A stretch of 64,000 nucleotides of DNA from NCBI GenBank assembly GCA_009823505.1, contig VZQC01005738.1, positions 659,295 to 723,294 of the forward strand, in the 5' to 3' direction. The notes beneath the pieces are model-generated. The model was not told the DNA's origin, made no database searches, and was given only the letters and a program-made list of their open reading frames with translations. Source of the DNA: Rhizomys pruinosus (taxonomy: Eukaryota; Chordata; Mammalia; Rodentia; Spalacidae). This document shows positions 33,297-44,367 of this stretch, piece after piece. Made by a program: the position numbers and the translations under genes. The number at the start of each line of letters is the position of its first letter. The stretch's first letter is position 1.

Positions 33297-33311
33297 AAAT
33301 GGATTTGGGGA

Positions 33312-33455
33312 TGCTGGGGATGATGGCGCCCGCCTTTAATCCCAGCACTCAGGAAGCAGAGGCAGGCGGATCTCTGAGTTCAAGGCCAGCCTGGTTTACA
33401 GAGTGAGCTCTAGGCCAGCTGGGACTAAGAGGAGACCCTGTCTCCAAAAGAAAGA

Positions 33456-33492
<37 letters not shown>
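33312..33492 (+). mobile_element. B1 SINE with target-site duplication and (AAAT)n tail
   Basis: Complete B1 (GATGGCGCCCGCCTTTAATC to GGAGACCCTGTCTCC), then about 35 bases of AAAT. Flanked by AAATGGATTTGGGGA at 33297-33311 and 33493-33507. Confidence 0.95.
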
Positions 33493-33494
<2 letters not shown>

Positions 33495-33507
33495 ATGGAT
33501 TTGGGGA

Positions 33508-33811
33508 ACATGGCTTTTGTATCAAAGTGAGAATTTATTTTTTTTTCTCAAAAGATTTTAAATCCTGTTAATGGAGTCCTTAAATTTAGAATTTGCATAA
33601 TTTTAGCACAAAAGGGTGTGTTTCATGGAATAGAGCATAAATATTTATTGAATGGATGTAACCCCTTCAATTTTTTCCTAATTATATTACGATAAGTTAA
33701 CCCATTGTTCATAGGCAATTTTTAGAATATTGACAAACTATAGTTTCTTACACGTTTGCATGTAAACCAGTATATGACCATTTTAATTTCAATTTAGTAA
33801 TTAAAATATAC
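33508..33811. other. unique intronic sequence
   Basis: AT-rich, no repeat seen. Confidence 0.5.
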
Positions 33812-33974
33812 CTCTGTCTGTCTGTCTGTCTGTCTTTTTGAGACAGGGTCTCCCTGTAGCCCCAGCTAGCCTGGAATACTCCATACAGGTCAGTTGGGAT
33901 TTGAACTCACAGAGATCTGCCTGCCTCTCCCTCCTGAGTGCTGGGATTAAAGACATGCCCCACCATGCCTGGCT
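33812..33974 (-). mobile_element. B1 SINE, antisense, with (CTGT)n tail
   Basis: A (CTGT)n run, TTTTTGAGACAGGGTCTCCC, CTCACAGAGATCTGCCTGCC and GCCCCACCATGCCTGGC. Confidence 0.92.
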
Positions 33975-34466
33975 TATAATACTTTTTGGTATAACACAAT
34001 TTACTTTTTTTCCTTAAAAGAAAATCTTTTTCTAGAGTGTGAGTTTAACCTGTTAGTAATGTGATTGCAAACGTGGGATATTTAAAATTTTTATCATGGT
34101 GTGTTGCTCTAACCAAAGCTGACAGAGGTTCCTTGATGAGCCCAGTCTTTGCATCTGCTGATTTGGTTCTTGGTAAGTGTTGCCATTTCATATGAATTTT
34201 CTTTTTTTTTAATTTCATATGAATTTTCAATCCCTCCCAAGATCCAAGTAACACCTGGAATTTCCTTTGTCTTTAGTCACTATGTAAAACACAAAACTGC
34301 TTAGAGAATTTCATCCAGTATAAATGATTCTCCTCATAGAACTCATTTCATTAAAAACAAATCATAATATATTTTCAGTCTATCATATCTACCATTCTCA
34401 TTGACCTGCCCCCTACTCCACCAGTTTGAGAAACCTAACCCTTTTATGTACCCAACGTGCACATAA
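33975..34466. other. unique sequence holding a T9 tract between 17-bp direct repeats
   Basis: ATTTCATATGAATTTTC occurs at 34185-34201 and 34212-34228, separated only by nine T and one A. This looks like a target-site duplication around a bare poly(A) insertion on the minus strand. Confidence 0.6.
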
Positions 34467-34693
34467 CAGCTGGGTATGGTGGTCTGTCCCTGTAATCCCA
34501 GGTATACCCAGTGCTGGGAAGGCAGAGAAAGAAGGATCCCTGGAGCTTGCTGGTCAGCCAGTCTAGCCGAGTCAGTGAGCTCCAGGTTCAGAGATAAGAT
34601 GGAGAGCAGTTGGAGAAGATACATAATGTGGTCTTCTTACCTCCACATGCATGCACATGCACAGGTACTTGCCTGCACACACACACACACAGT
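34467..34693 (+). mobile_element. B4-type SINE, 5'-truncated
   Basis: GCTGGGTATGGTGGTCTGTC, GCTTGCTGGTCAGCCAGTCT, GAGCTCCAGGTTCAGAGA, and a terminal (CA)n. Confidence 0.75.
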
Positions 34694-35435
34694 CATCTAT
34701 TCAGTTAAACAAAGCTCAGTGTACTGAGTGAATATAACTGAGTGCCATGTGAGCTGATTAAAGAGAGAATTGTATCCGTTTTGGCCAAGGAGGTGAAGCT
34801 TAAGGCAGGGGGCATGTATGTTTTGAAGACGTCCTTAAACACCTGTCATATTTCAAAGATAGAAAAGAGGGCACAGCTGGGAAGCCAAATTTAGACAGTG
34901 GGCTGATCTCAGATGAAAGGTCCCTGAGAGCTTGGAGGTCTGCAGACCTCGTGTCCAGTTTTGTCAGAAGTGTCCAGTGTGCATTTGTCTGTAGCTAATA
35001 CAGTATAGTTCTCATAGCAATGCCATTCAATTTCTGGCGTTTATTTTAGAATCCTAGAACAGTGCCTGGCACAAAACTGGTAGATGATAAAGATTTGTTA
35101 AACAGAGGTTGGTTATCTTTTGTCTGGTCCTGATATTAGTTTAGAATGTGCCTTCTGGCTAAGTCCTTTCTTTTTGGAATATTGTTTTCCATAAGGTGCT
35201 TTCCATTTGCTGTATAAAAGGTCTTTAAGGATAACAGAACTTTGAAAACCTTTGTAGCAAAGCTGTTCTAACAGGTCTCTCCTCAATCAGTAACTTGCTA
35301 AGCTGCTCTTTCTTGTGAAGTAAGTGCCATCAGTGTATAATGATGGCACATGTCCTTAAAATTCCCACAGAGCCACAACTTTAGTAGTTTATAGTTTGAT
35401 TTCTGCCTTTGCTTTCCACTCTTAAGTTTTAAACA
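34694..35435. other. unique intronic sequence
   Basis: No repeat or supported ORF seen. Confidence 0.5.
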
Positions 35436-35600
35436 TTTTTGATTACATTTTATTTACTTTGTGTGCATTGGTGCGCACACCTGCTGTGGCACACGTGGAA
35501 GTCAGAGTCTGTTCTCTCCTTCCTCTGCTTGGATACCAGGGATTGGGCTCAGGTCCACAGGTTTGACATGAGTTGTCCTTTACTCACTGAGCCATCTTAA
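35436..35600 (-). mobile_element. B3 SINE, antisense
   Basis: CATTTTATTTACTTTGTGTG, ACACGTGGAAGTCAGAGTCT, CCAGGGATTGGGCTCAGG, TTACTCACTGAGCCATCTTA. Confidence 0.75.
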
Positions 35601-35671
35601 GTTTTAGCCACTTAGGGCTCAATGATAGTATGATGGATTTGCTTGATCTTCCTTAAGGTGTTTTAAAAAGT

Positions 35672-35806
35672 CCCTTGAGATGGCTCAGCAGTTAAGACCA
35701 CTGGCTGTTCTTGCCGAGGACTCAGAACCCACAGGATATCTGACACTCTTCAGACCTCTATGGACATTGCATGCATGTCGATGCACAAACATGCAGGCAA
35801 ACACTG
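35672..35806 (+). mobile_element. B2-type SINE, internally deleted
   Basis: GAGATGGCTCAGCAGTTAAG head, then an early jump to CAGAACCCACAGG and the right-end words ACATTGCATGCATGTCG and CATGCAGGCAAACAC. About 60-80 bases of the usual middle are missing. Confidence 0.65.
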
Positions 35807-36921
35807 ACCTCCACATTTTGCTTTCAGCTCATTCAGCTTGGTTTTGTCAGATTCAGAAAGCAATCTGTTGATTATGCATGCAATGCATTTTTGCCCTGTC
35901 AGAGGGCACTATGCTTAGTTGTTAGTATCCACGCTGATGCTCAAGTGATTTGAACGTGAACTTAATTCATAATAGATCTCTAGATGGAACAATAAAATGT
36001 ACTTTATGAAATGAGTCTAGAAGTTGTATGTTCAAGAACCTATTATTTACCCTGTGATAGACTAAGATGCAGGGAACATGTGTAGAAGCACCCAGATCTC
36101 TGAAATATGGTAGGGCCTGTGTAAATGCTTTGAGGGTGCTGGGCAGATTGTTCCGGTCCAGCATGAGTTGGGGCTGGAAAGAAAGCGCAGGCCTTCTGAC
36201 TTCCATCTCTCGGCCTTCCTCATTCTGCAGGCCTTCAAGCTGACTCTCAGACCTCCCTTTTCTATGTCTCCCCGTACGGTCCCATGGAGAAGGGTGTAAA
36301 GAAGCATATACGAAATTCCAAAGTTCACTGACAATACATGTTTTCAGTTACTCTTATCTTTGGAAAAAGCATCTGGCCAAGTTGGCTTGGGTGCATGGAG
36401 AAGAGCTCACAGCTTTGGAATGGCTTATGGTCCTGGGCTGTTATCCTTGGAAGACCTGTGACGTTCACTGCTAGTGTGAGGGGACCTGGAATCTAGGTGT
36501 TCCAATAAAAATGGCTGTGCTGTGCTGGCAGCCTTACTTTAAGACTATTCAAAAACATTGAGCAAAGCAAACAAACCTTTGGTTGGTAAACTTTTTTTGT
36601 AGATAAGCCCCCTTTCCCTTTCAGTTAATATTTGCAGAACTGAGCTGTTATTTCTGTGAGATATGGATTGGGGGTCAAGAGATTGTGTATATATAGTGAT
36701 GTAATTTTTTCCCTTTTGCTTTTATGTTTCTGTAAAGGTTTGGGCTGTGTGAGGTGCTTGAAAGCAACCACTGTGTATAAATGGAGACCCTTTTCCTCCT
36801 GAAAGTAGGATTTTTTTTTCCCAGTTAGATCTGAGTTCAGGCATGGCTATACCTAAAAATGTTCAAAGCCAAATTACAAAAAGGAAAAAAAAAAAGCATT
36901 TGTAAACTTATAAACTCTCCT
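35807..36921. other. unique intronic sequence
   Basis: Overlapping minus-strand frames at 35967-36334 have no recognisable domain. No repeat recognised. Confidence 0.5.
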
Positions 36922-37005
36922 ATGCCCCAGGACCAGGCTTGAACCCAGAATTTTATGCATGCTAGGTAAGTGATCTGTTCTACTACTGAGGTACATCCCC
37001 AGCCT
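36922..37005 (-). mobile_element. ID-type SINE, antisense
   Basis: CAGGCTTGAACCCAGAATTT, GCATGCTAGGTAAGTGATCT, GAGGTACATCCCCAGCC. It happens to contain a perfect AG/GTAAGT donor word at 36963-36970. Confidence 0.7.
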
Positions 37006-37950
37006 GGATCAGTGGATCTGTTGATTACTCAAGGCGAGGCCCACAGATCCGAATAGTTAGCGTCCTCCCTTTCACTCAGGAGCTCATTGAACAATTCATT
37101 TTGGACTTGTGGTTGATCCATAGATTGTCATTTACTTTAACCTGGCGTTGTGCTTTTTTAATGGTAATGACATTTCACAAACCTGTAGATTTGAATGTCT
37201 CCAGCTAAACCTCCTGTGTTTGTTTATAATTGGATTCCAAAAGTCAAAATGCTTTTCAGGTTAAGATTTTTTTTCAGATAACTGTGATTTGACTTCACTA
37301 TTGAACACATATCAGACAAGAAGGCAAATTCCAGACTATTCGTGCCTCAACCAACCAGCTGGGCACATACCTCCAGGTACTGCTCATGTCTCAAGAGGTT
37401 TTCTGCAGGAACAGTTATCACCGCTCCTTCTTTCATTCAAGTGGCAAGCCATGGCAGGAGTCATTCTTTCACAGCTGTGTAGAACTCAGCTGTAAAATTA
37501 GATTTCATTGGCATCCAGCAGCACAGTGTGCCCGATGCGTTTGTGTGTTCATTACTCTTAGAGTCCTCCTCCCTCTTCATCATATGACTCAGGCCACACC
37601 CGGACAGGGAAGGAAGACTAGCAGGGTTTTGAAGAGTTTTCTGTTTGTGTAAAATTTTAGCTTTAGTTTATTGTATATTAAGTAAGTATGATAGTGAATT
37701 CACTTTTAAAACATAATCTGTTAAGAATAGAAAGGAAATTTAAGGACTAATCTATAATTTTGTTATTTTACAAAAGAAGAAATTAAATTGCTTATTGAAC
37801 TCCAAAGCCAGTTACTGACAAACCCCAGGTTAGAATCCCCATTTTCTAATTTTGCTGGGGGTAGCTTCATCATAGCGCCCCCCCCCCCCAATATCATACT
37901 GGTCCTTTGAGCTATTTCCAGCAGTGGGGTTGTGAGAAATTCTAAGAACA
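37006..37950. other. unique intronic sequence
   Basis: No SINE. A C11 run sits near 37879-37889. Confidence 0.5.
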
Positions 37951-38216
37951 ATCACTCCTCCATTCTTTCCATCCCTCCTCTTCCTCCTCTTCTTCCTTTT
38001 TCTCCTCCTCTTCCTCTTCTTCCTTTTTCTCCTCCTCCTCCTCTTCCTCCTCTTCCTCCTGCTTTTCCTCTCTCCTCCCTCCTTCCTTTTCCTCTCTCCT
38101 CCCTTCTTCCTTTTCTTCCCTCTCCTCTCCCTCTTCTTTTTCCTCCCTCTCCTCCCCTTCCTCTTCTCCCTCCTCTCTCCCACTTCTTTATCCTCTTCCT
38201 CTCCTCCTCTTCTTTT
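37951..38216. repeat. long polypyrimidine tract (CTC/TTC/TCC mixture)
   Basis: About 260 bases almost wholly C and T on the plus strand, in imperfect CTCCTCTTC-type blocks with a CTCTCCTCCCTTCTTCCTTT-type sub-repeat. A 164-codon minus-strand frame through it reads Arg/Lys/Glu/Gly and is an artefact. Confidence 0.93.
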
Positions 38217-38975
38217 TGTTCTACTATTTAATTTGGTTTCCAAAAAAGCCAAGGGGGAGCATTTAACCTGTGACAGGTACCTTTCCCCATGGCCGCTCAA
38301 GCGCACAGGCAAGATTGCATACAAGGAAAGTCACCGATCTACCCCGGGGCTTTGTGTCCAGTGGTGGTGGCCTCACCAGGCTCCTGGTGGCCACATGTTA
38401 ATTCCGGAAGGCAGAGCTGGTGCCACTGCACCAGTGTAGTATTACTGGGAAGGGAGAGAGAAGCTCTGTTCTCCCAGTTGCAGGGAAGTGGTCAGAGCAG
38501 GTGTGTGTGGATGATGAGCACATGTTCTCAGATTTTGCAGGCCATGGGAACTGTTTTAATCCTGTTTCCCACGTCTGTTGATGCTGTTGATAGTTTCATA
38601 GTAGTTATATTTAAAAAGAAATCATGGTTTTGCTGGAAAGCTAGATAGAAATGATGCCCCTTTCAGAGTTTCCAGTGGGTTTATTTTTCAAAGCAAGTGT
38701 TGGGTCAGGAAGGGAGGGGGAAGATGAAGTAGTGACGTTTTGATGGCTCCTGTGGGATGGGAATGTGTATAGCAGGCTGCCTTGCCTGCCATGCTCTCTT
38801 CCCTTTCTTTCTGAAGCTTGTTACTAAAGCACAAGAAGGAAGTGTACTCTTAGGAAGCTGTCTGTCCTTAAGAGTGACAGCATTAGACACCTGAATGGGG
38901 GGGGGGGTGCTTCTCATGAGTGCAGCTTTTATTTTTGCTTCATGAAGTGATTCTGTGTTAAATTTGTAGATTTTA
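38217..38975. other. unique intronic sequence
   Basis: A 119-codon plus-strand open frame (38289-38648) has no recognisable domain. A G10 run lies near 38898-38907. Confidence 0.5.
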
Positions 38976-39137
38976 CTTTTTTTTGGTCTTTTTGAGACAG
39001 GGTCTCCCTGTAGCCCCAGCTGTCCTGGAACTCACTCTGTAGACTAGGCTGGCCTTGAACTCACAAAGATCCACCTGCCTCTGCCTCTGCCTCCCGAGTG
39101 CTAGGATTAAAGGTGTGTGCACCACCACGCCCCGCCT
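38976..39137 (-). mobile_element. B1 SINE, antisense
   Basis: TTTTTGAGACAGGGTCTCCC, GTAGACTAGGCTGGCCTTGA, and a doubled CTGCCTCTGCCTCTGCCTCC. Confidence 0.93.
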
Positions 39138-39556
39138 AGATTTTACTTTTTACAACTCTTGAACAAACAAACATAAATCAGCTGTACAAATGTCTGTTAC
39201 AACTTAACTTTTATTAAGCTTAGCTTTTCTATTGGAAGCCATTTAGAAGCTAGTCTTTCAATCACTTGTAAAAAAAAAAAAAACCTTAGCTATCTACCTT
39301 ATGGTTAAAGGAAATATAGAATATAGTAATTCCTTAATAACCTCCCTGTTAGTTCCAAACAAAACTCATCGACCCCAAACCTCTGTTTTCTAATGATTTC
39401 ACAAAGTTTATCAGTCATTTTGACTATAGACCAGTTTTTTCATCTCCCTGAGCCTAAAGAAAAGCTTTCAGTGTTAGATAGGTAGCCAGAACATTTTTCT
39501 GGTATAGCTTTGACAGTTTTTTAAAACTTGGCTTGTGCTAGATCTTGTTACTAGAT
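39138..39556. other. unique intronic sequence
   Basis: No repeat beyond an A12 run near 39270. Confidence 0.5.
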
Positions 39557-39671
39557 GGTTTTTGTTTTGTTTTGTTTGTTTAAATGGGGTCTCGCTATGT
39601 GGGATAGTCCAAGTGTTCTACCTGCCTTGACCTCCTGACTGGCTGCAACTGCAGATGTGTACACCTGGCTT
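39557..39671 (-). mobile_element. degenerate B1-like SINE, antisense
   Basis: GTTTTGTTTTGTTTTGTTTG tail, AATGGGGTCTCGCTATGTG, CTGCCTTGACCTCCTGACTG. Strongly diverged. Confidence 0.5.
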
Positions 39672-39973
39672 CAATTGGTATTTTTAGTAGAAAAGGAACT
39701 TTTCATGAAGTCTGAATTCAGCTGTGGTTTTCTAATGAGCTCATGGCCAAGTCCGCTGTAGACTATAGAAGAAGCCAGTGTGTGGCATGTTTGCGTAGTG
39801 TTCATAGTTTCTTTGGTAGTGACTAGGTAATCTGTATTTGTATTGGAAAGGATATGGCCTCGATGGATTATGTGGAATTAGAGTTAATGTTAGTGAATTC
39901 GGAAGCAAATACTTTTGATTATTTGCAAATTGCTTTCTAGATCCTTGTATGTGATGGGCTTAGAAACTGCATT
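39672..39973. other. unique intronic sequence
   Basis: Nothing recognised. Confidence 0.5.
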
Positions 39974-40266
39974 TCAGAGCTGGGGATAAAGCATGAGGGC
40001 TGCAGTTCGGATCCTCAGAACCCATGAAAGCTGGGCAGGCGTAGCACGCTTTTGTATTCCCAGCCTTCCTGGGGCAGGCTGGCTAGCTCAGCTACCCCAA
40101 ATCAGCCAGCTCCTAGGACCTGAGAAACCCTAGTCAGTAAATAAAGTGAAGAATGATTGAGGGAGACACCCAGTGTTAACTACTTTATGTGTCTGCACAC
40201 ACTTTTACCTGTGTACCTTCACACATGAAAATGTATACACACGTACACTTACACATAAACACACAG
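39974..40266 (+). mobile_element. B4-type SINE
   Basis: GAGCTGGGGATAAAGCATGA head, CAGTTCGGATCCTCAGAACC, GTATTCCCAGCCTTCCTGGG, and a CA-rich end. Confidence 0.65.
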
Positions 40267-42184
40267 GTCCAAAAAAGATGTGTTTGGACTTAGGCTGTAG
40301 AAGCAGCAAGTTAAAATGATGTGGGTTTTCTCTTATTTGTCCCCTTGCCCACCTCATGGAGAAGTCAGCACTCAGTCCTGGTGGTGCCAGAGCCCCAGCC
40401 TCTGCCTGGCTTTGCTGGCTGCAGAGCTCCGTCTCCATGCTGCCTGGCCGGCCGGCTCCAGAAGTTCTGATGGGCTTACTTTGTTCTTTCGGTGCTGTTC
40501 CGCTGTTCTTTCTCTTGTCATCTGAAACTAATTTGTGTACTGTACTGCTAACTCACATCTTGAATTAATGTAAGGAAATTTGGGTCATTGGCCTGCTGAG
40601 TGAGGACCAGGACATTTTGTTACTAATTTGAATGCCAGGTTTGCAGACTTAAGAACTCCCAGCAGTGATTAGGACTTTGGATTTTCAAAATGACATTTTC
40701 TTAGTATATAAGTCCCCTCTGGCCTTTGGAGTTAGATCAGCAGTTCCCTCCTGCAAATCAGGTTTTTCATGAATTTGGCCTGTATGTTTCTTAGTATAGA
40801 CTGAGGCCAAAATACCTTTTTAGACTTGGAGTAAGGCAAAGGAAGAAGGGAAAAGTAATCAGCCAGTTGTCTAAAGAAATGTAAAAACCAAAGCCCCATT
40901 GTGATATTATTTTAAAATCAAGTTTTCTTTAACAGCTTTGGGGACATATTTGGAAGGAATTAAATATCTTACTAACACTGAAGAGCTGTTCATTTCCTTT
41001 CTACAGTACCTTGCCCCACCTCTGTCTTGTAGCTCAGGAGTTGATGGCGGGGTGGAGCCTGGCCAGCAGCAAAGCAGGGACTTGCTGTCCTACGAGAAAG
41101 GGTTGTGAACCGCAAGGGCGCAGGTGGCACCCACTTCCTTCATTCAGAACAGAACTGGTTGGGCATTAAGCACTTATGGTTTTAGTGTTCAGTTATGTGG
41201 CTAAGGGGAGAGGTTGTGAGAGCCTGTGGTTGTTACCAGATTCTTTGAGCTCGAAGTAGAGGTAGGAGCACATTAGAATAGGGAAGAAGCCGGGGAGTCA
41301 TGTGCACTTGAGGGATGAGGGTCAGAGAATGAGGAGAATGTGTTGCAGACAGAATCTGTTTTTTATTTCTTTTTCTCTGATTCGTTTTATAGCATGTAAA
41401 ATATGGTTAATGGTATTAAGAATGGATTCATTGTGAGATTGCTGTACTAGTGCAGACAGTGTGGATGTGGGCTGTCCTCTACTACAGTGCTTGAGTCCTG
41501 GGGTAGATTTGGCTGTCTTATATATCTCTTGAGGGCAGAAGGAACCCAGGCCAAGAAAACGAATGTTTCCTTAGTATAGCTGCCCCCGAGCCTCCCACTG
41601 TATGTCAGTTATGGCATTGATATCCAGACAGCGCACATTGGGTTCCTTAGAGGCCCCAGAAGCTGATGAGGAAGCAGGTGGTCCAGGAAGGTGGACCAGC
41701 ACCATGTGGGGGCTTCGGAGGCTCTCCTCAGAGACATGATAATCTGGCTTCTCAGACTGAAGAAAGTTCCAGATACCAGTATTACACTGTAGCCCTCAAA
41801 TCAGAGAGAAAGTGGTTTAGGGTGCGTGTGTGTCCCCGTATGTCTGTGTCCGTGTGTCCTATGTCCTGTGACGACCCTCCTCCTTCCATTTCTCTTGTTC
41901 TTCCCACTCCCCATGGTGCTAGCTTGTTTCTGCTCTAGGGTAATTTTAGGGGACAGCCTGACGGGCTGTTGGTTTCCTCATTAAGTAACTGGGCATTCTG
42001 TGGTTGGAGATGACTGATTGCTTTTTCTGTCTGTCCCTTACATTCTTGTCAAATGATAAATATCCCATGTATTCATGGCACAGAAATGACAATTGAAATG
42101 TTGTTTCTGGCTGCATAGATGCTCCATCTGCTTGAGTCTTTTACCTTGTGTTCTGTTGAGGATAAAGATGGATTCTTGTATTAA
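40267..42184. other. repeat-poor unique intronic sequence
   Basis: About 1.9 kb with no SINE recognised. A modest GC-rich patch (GGCCGGCCGGC) lies near 40447, too small for a CpG island. Short open frames show no domain. Confidence 0.45.
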
Positions 42185-42381
42185 TAACAATTTATTTATT
42201 ATTATTATGTGTGACATGTGCATGCATACACTTATGCCAATACGTGCATGGTGTAAGTTAGAAGGTGACTTTAAGGAGTTGATTGTCTTCTTCCACCATA
42301 GGAGAGGATTCTGGAGATTGAAGTTGTGTTGTCAGGCTTGCACAGCAAGCACTTTTACCCACTGAGCTGTCTCACCAGCCT
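42185..42381 (-). mobile_element. B3 SINE, antisense
   Basis: TTTATTTATTATTATTATGT tail, AAGTTAGAAGGTGACTTTAA, CACTGAGCTGTCTCACCAGC. Confidence 0.75.
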
Positions 42382-42659
42382 GGGGACAAAGTCTGAATTC
42401 CCTGTAAAGGAATTGTTAGGATTTACAACAAAACAGACCTTGAACTTTAGCCAACTGGTAGCCTAGGGAAAAAGTGAATCAACACTGTGGTGACAGATAC
42501 GTGGGCTCCAGCAGGGTTCACAGTGGTCTTTATTCACTTTCCTAATTCATCCATCTACTCAGCAACTGACAGATGATTTTGGGGGCTTGAGGTACAGTGC
42601 TGGGAGTGTGGTGTTTTTAACTGTGATTTGATCTTGCTTTCTTCACTTACTTTAAATTT
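42382..42659. other. unique intronic sequence
   Basis: Nothing recognised. Confidence 0.5.
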
Positions 42660-42807
42660 TTTGAGGTGTGTGTGTGTGCGTGTGTGTGTGTCTGAAGGGC
42701 AGCGGAGAACTTTTGGGACTTGGTTCTCTCCTTCTACTGTGGGTTCTAGGGATGGAACTCAGGTTGTCATGACAATCCCTTTTACCAGGTAAGCCATCTT
42801 GCTGGCT
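42660..42807 (-). mobile_element. B3 SINE, antisense, source of the 50-bp repeat
   Basis: GAGGTGTGTGTGTGTGCGTG, CTTGGTTCTCTCCTTCTACT, GGATGGAACTCAGGTTGTC, and the altered inverted head CCAGGTAAGCCATCTTGCTG. The usual CACTGAGCCATCTT is changed to CAGGTAAGCCATCTT, which creates a donor word. Confidence 0.75.
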
Positions 42808-42986
42808 GCAGTTGACTTTTACATGTCTATTCCCCTAGGTAAGCCATCTCGCTGGCTGCAGTTGACTTTTACATGTCTATTCCCCTAGGTAAGCCATCTC
42901 GCTGGCCGCAGTTGTCTTTTACATGTCTATTCCCCTAGGTAAGCCATCTTGCTGGCTGCAGTTGACTTTTACATGTCTATTCCCCT
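42787..42986 (+). repeat. 4 x 50-bp minisatellite with recursive-splice-like junctions
   Basis: Four head-to-tail 50-base units start at 42787, 42837, 42887 and 42937. Each is the last ~20 bases of the B3 plus ~30 bases of flank. Units 2-4 differ from unit 1 by one to three bases. Each internal junction reads TCTATTCCCCTAG / GTAAGCC, a pyrimidine-rich acceptor fused to a strong donor. TTGAC, a branch-point match, lies about 23 bases upstream of two of the junctions; it is TTGTC before the third. Same strand as FNDC3B, 3.1 kb before the coding exon. Confidence 0.95.
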
Positions 42987-43497
42987 GTCTTCCTATCCCG
43001 TGTTTTCCTCCCAGTGACTGTAATAACCACTGACCAATGAAGTAGCTAATTCATAATCTGGAAGAGAGATGTTTCCAAGCCTCTTTTATGTGATTTATTA
43101 AGCAAACATAGTGATTTTGGTCCAGTGGATTTGGTTTCCTTTTAGGTAAGACCTGAAGCTCCACCACAGGTTTTATAGTCCTCATGCGTTGTCTTATTCT
43201 GTATCCGAAAGGCCTTAGGTCTGGGCTTTGAGGTCTCTGCCATATTCCACTGTCACAGACCTTGGAATCTGCCTCTCTGCTTTGGACTTGACACTTGTGG
43301 CTAAGAGTGCTGCTTTGTAGGGCTGGGTCTCTATGTCTTGCACATGGTAGGTCCCATTTTTTAACATCATGACTACAAGAAAGAGTTTTAAACTAGAATT
43401 GTCAGTGTTACTTTTGTTGGTGTTGAGCAGTTCTTTGGTTCTATGGATAGGGGGATCAGGAATATTTGAATTTTGTGCTCAATTAAAACTCCCATCT
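42987..43497. other. unique intronic sequence
   Basis: Nothing recognised. Confidence 0.5.
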
Positions 43498-43632
43498 TGC
43501 TGGGCGTGGTGGCGCACACCTTTAATCCTAGCACATGGGAGGCAGAGGCAGACGAATCTTTGTGAGTTCAAGGCCAGCCTGGTCTGGGGTTACAGGGAGA
43601 CCCTGTCTCAAAAAGACCAGAAAAAAAAAAAA
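43498..43632 (+). mobile_element. B1 SINE with an internal deletion
   Basis: GCTGGGCGTGGTGGCGCACA, GTTCAAGGCCAGCCTGGTCT, joined directly to GGGGTTACAGGGAGACCC; about 30 bases of the normal body are missing. It ends in an A13 run and a C10 run near 43648. Confidence 0.92.
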
Positions 43633-43739
43633 CCCCACACACACAACCCCCCCCCCCACAAAACCCCTCCCATCTCGTTTCTCACCTCTGCACCCACTAG
43701 CCCCAGAACTTATATAGGAGGTAATGCTACATAGGATCA

Positions 43740-44149
43740 CTTCCATTGGATTTGAGACTTACTTCTGCTTTAACAGTGTTAATTAACTGTGTTGATCCAT
43801 GCAGAGCATAAGTAGCCTCAGCCAGAAACAGGTCCTTACTAAAGACCACCATTCTCCCATCTGACCCTCCTCCAGCCTCCCAAACCTAGATCCTTCTTTA
43901 TATACTCTGGCCTAATGGTGGGACTTCTAGGAGCTGCAGAGGCCTAGAGGAGCCCATTCCATGTGGTCTGGGAGATGGCCAGTGCTTGCTATCCCAGCAG
44001 GAGCATCCAAGGGGAATAGAAAGAAGGCAGACCACTAGCCCATGGACCACGTTCCCCATCAAGTACCTGCAGCCCCTGGGACCCTATGTGGGAAGTGCAG
44101 AAGCCAGCAGAGGTCAACCCGAGGCTTGGTCCTCAGGTGCTGTCTATCT
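43740..44149. other. unique intronic sequence
   Basis: Nothing recognised. Confidence 0.5.
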
Positions 44150-44367
44150 TGGTTTTGGGGACAGGGTTTCTTAGTGGCCGGGCAGTTTACTGACTAGCTG
44201 TTTACTGGTGAGCTTAGGGCTTGTCCTGCCTCCAGCTCCCCAGGGTGGGGAGTGCAAGCACACGCCTCTGTGCCCAGCTTTTATAACACAAGTCCCGGTG
44301 CTTGAACTCAGGTTCTGTCGCTTGTGCAGCAAGCACTTTAATGATTCAACTGTCTCCCCAGACCCCA
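44150..44367 (-). mobile_element. B3/B4-type SINE, antisense
   Basis: GGGGACAGGGTTTCTTAGTG, TGCTTGAACTCAGGTTCTG, and the inverted head CAACTGTCTCCCCAGACCCC. Confidence 0.65.

Noticed and set aside
36963..36970. Perfect AG/GTAAGT word suggesting another recursive splice site
   Set aside because: It lies in an inverted ID element without a pyrimidine tract upstream, so the acceptor half is missing.
37830..38324. Arg/Lys/Glu-rich minus-strand 164-codon frame resembling a nuclear protein
   Set aside because: It is the complement of a C/T simple-repeat tract.
40380..40480. Possible CpG-island promoter around GGCCGGCCGGC
   Set aside because: The GC-rich patch is about 100 bases with few CpGs; too small and isolated.
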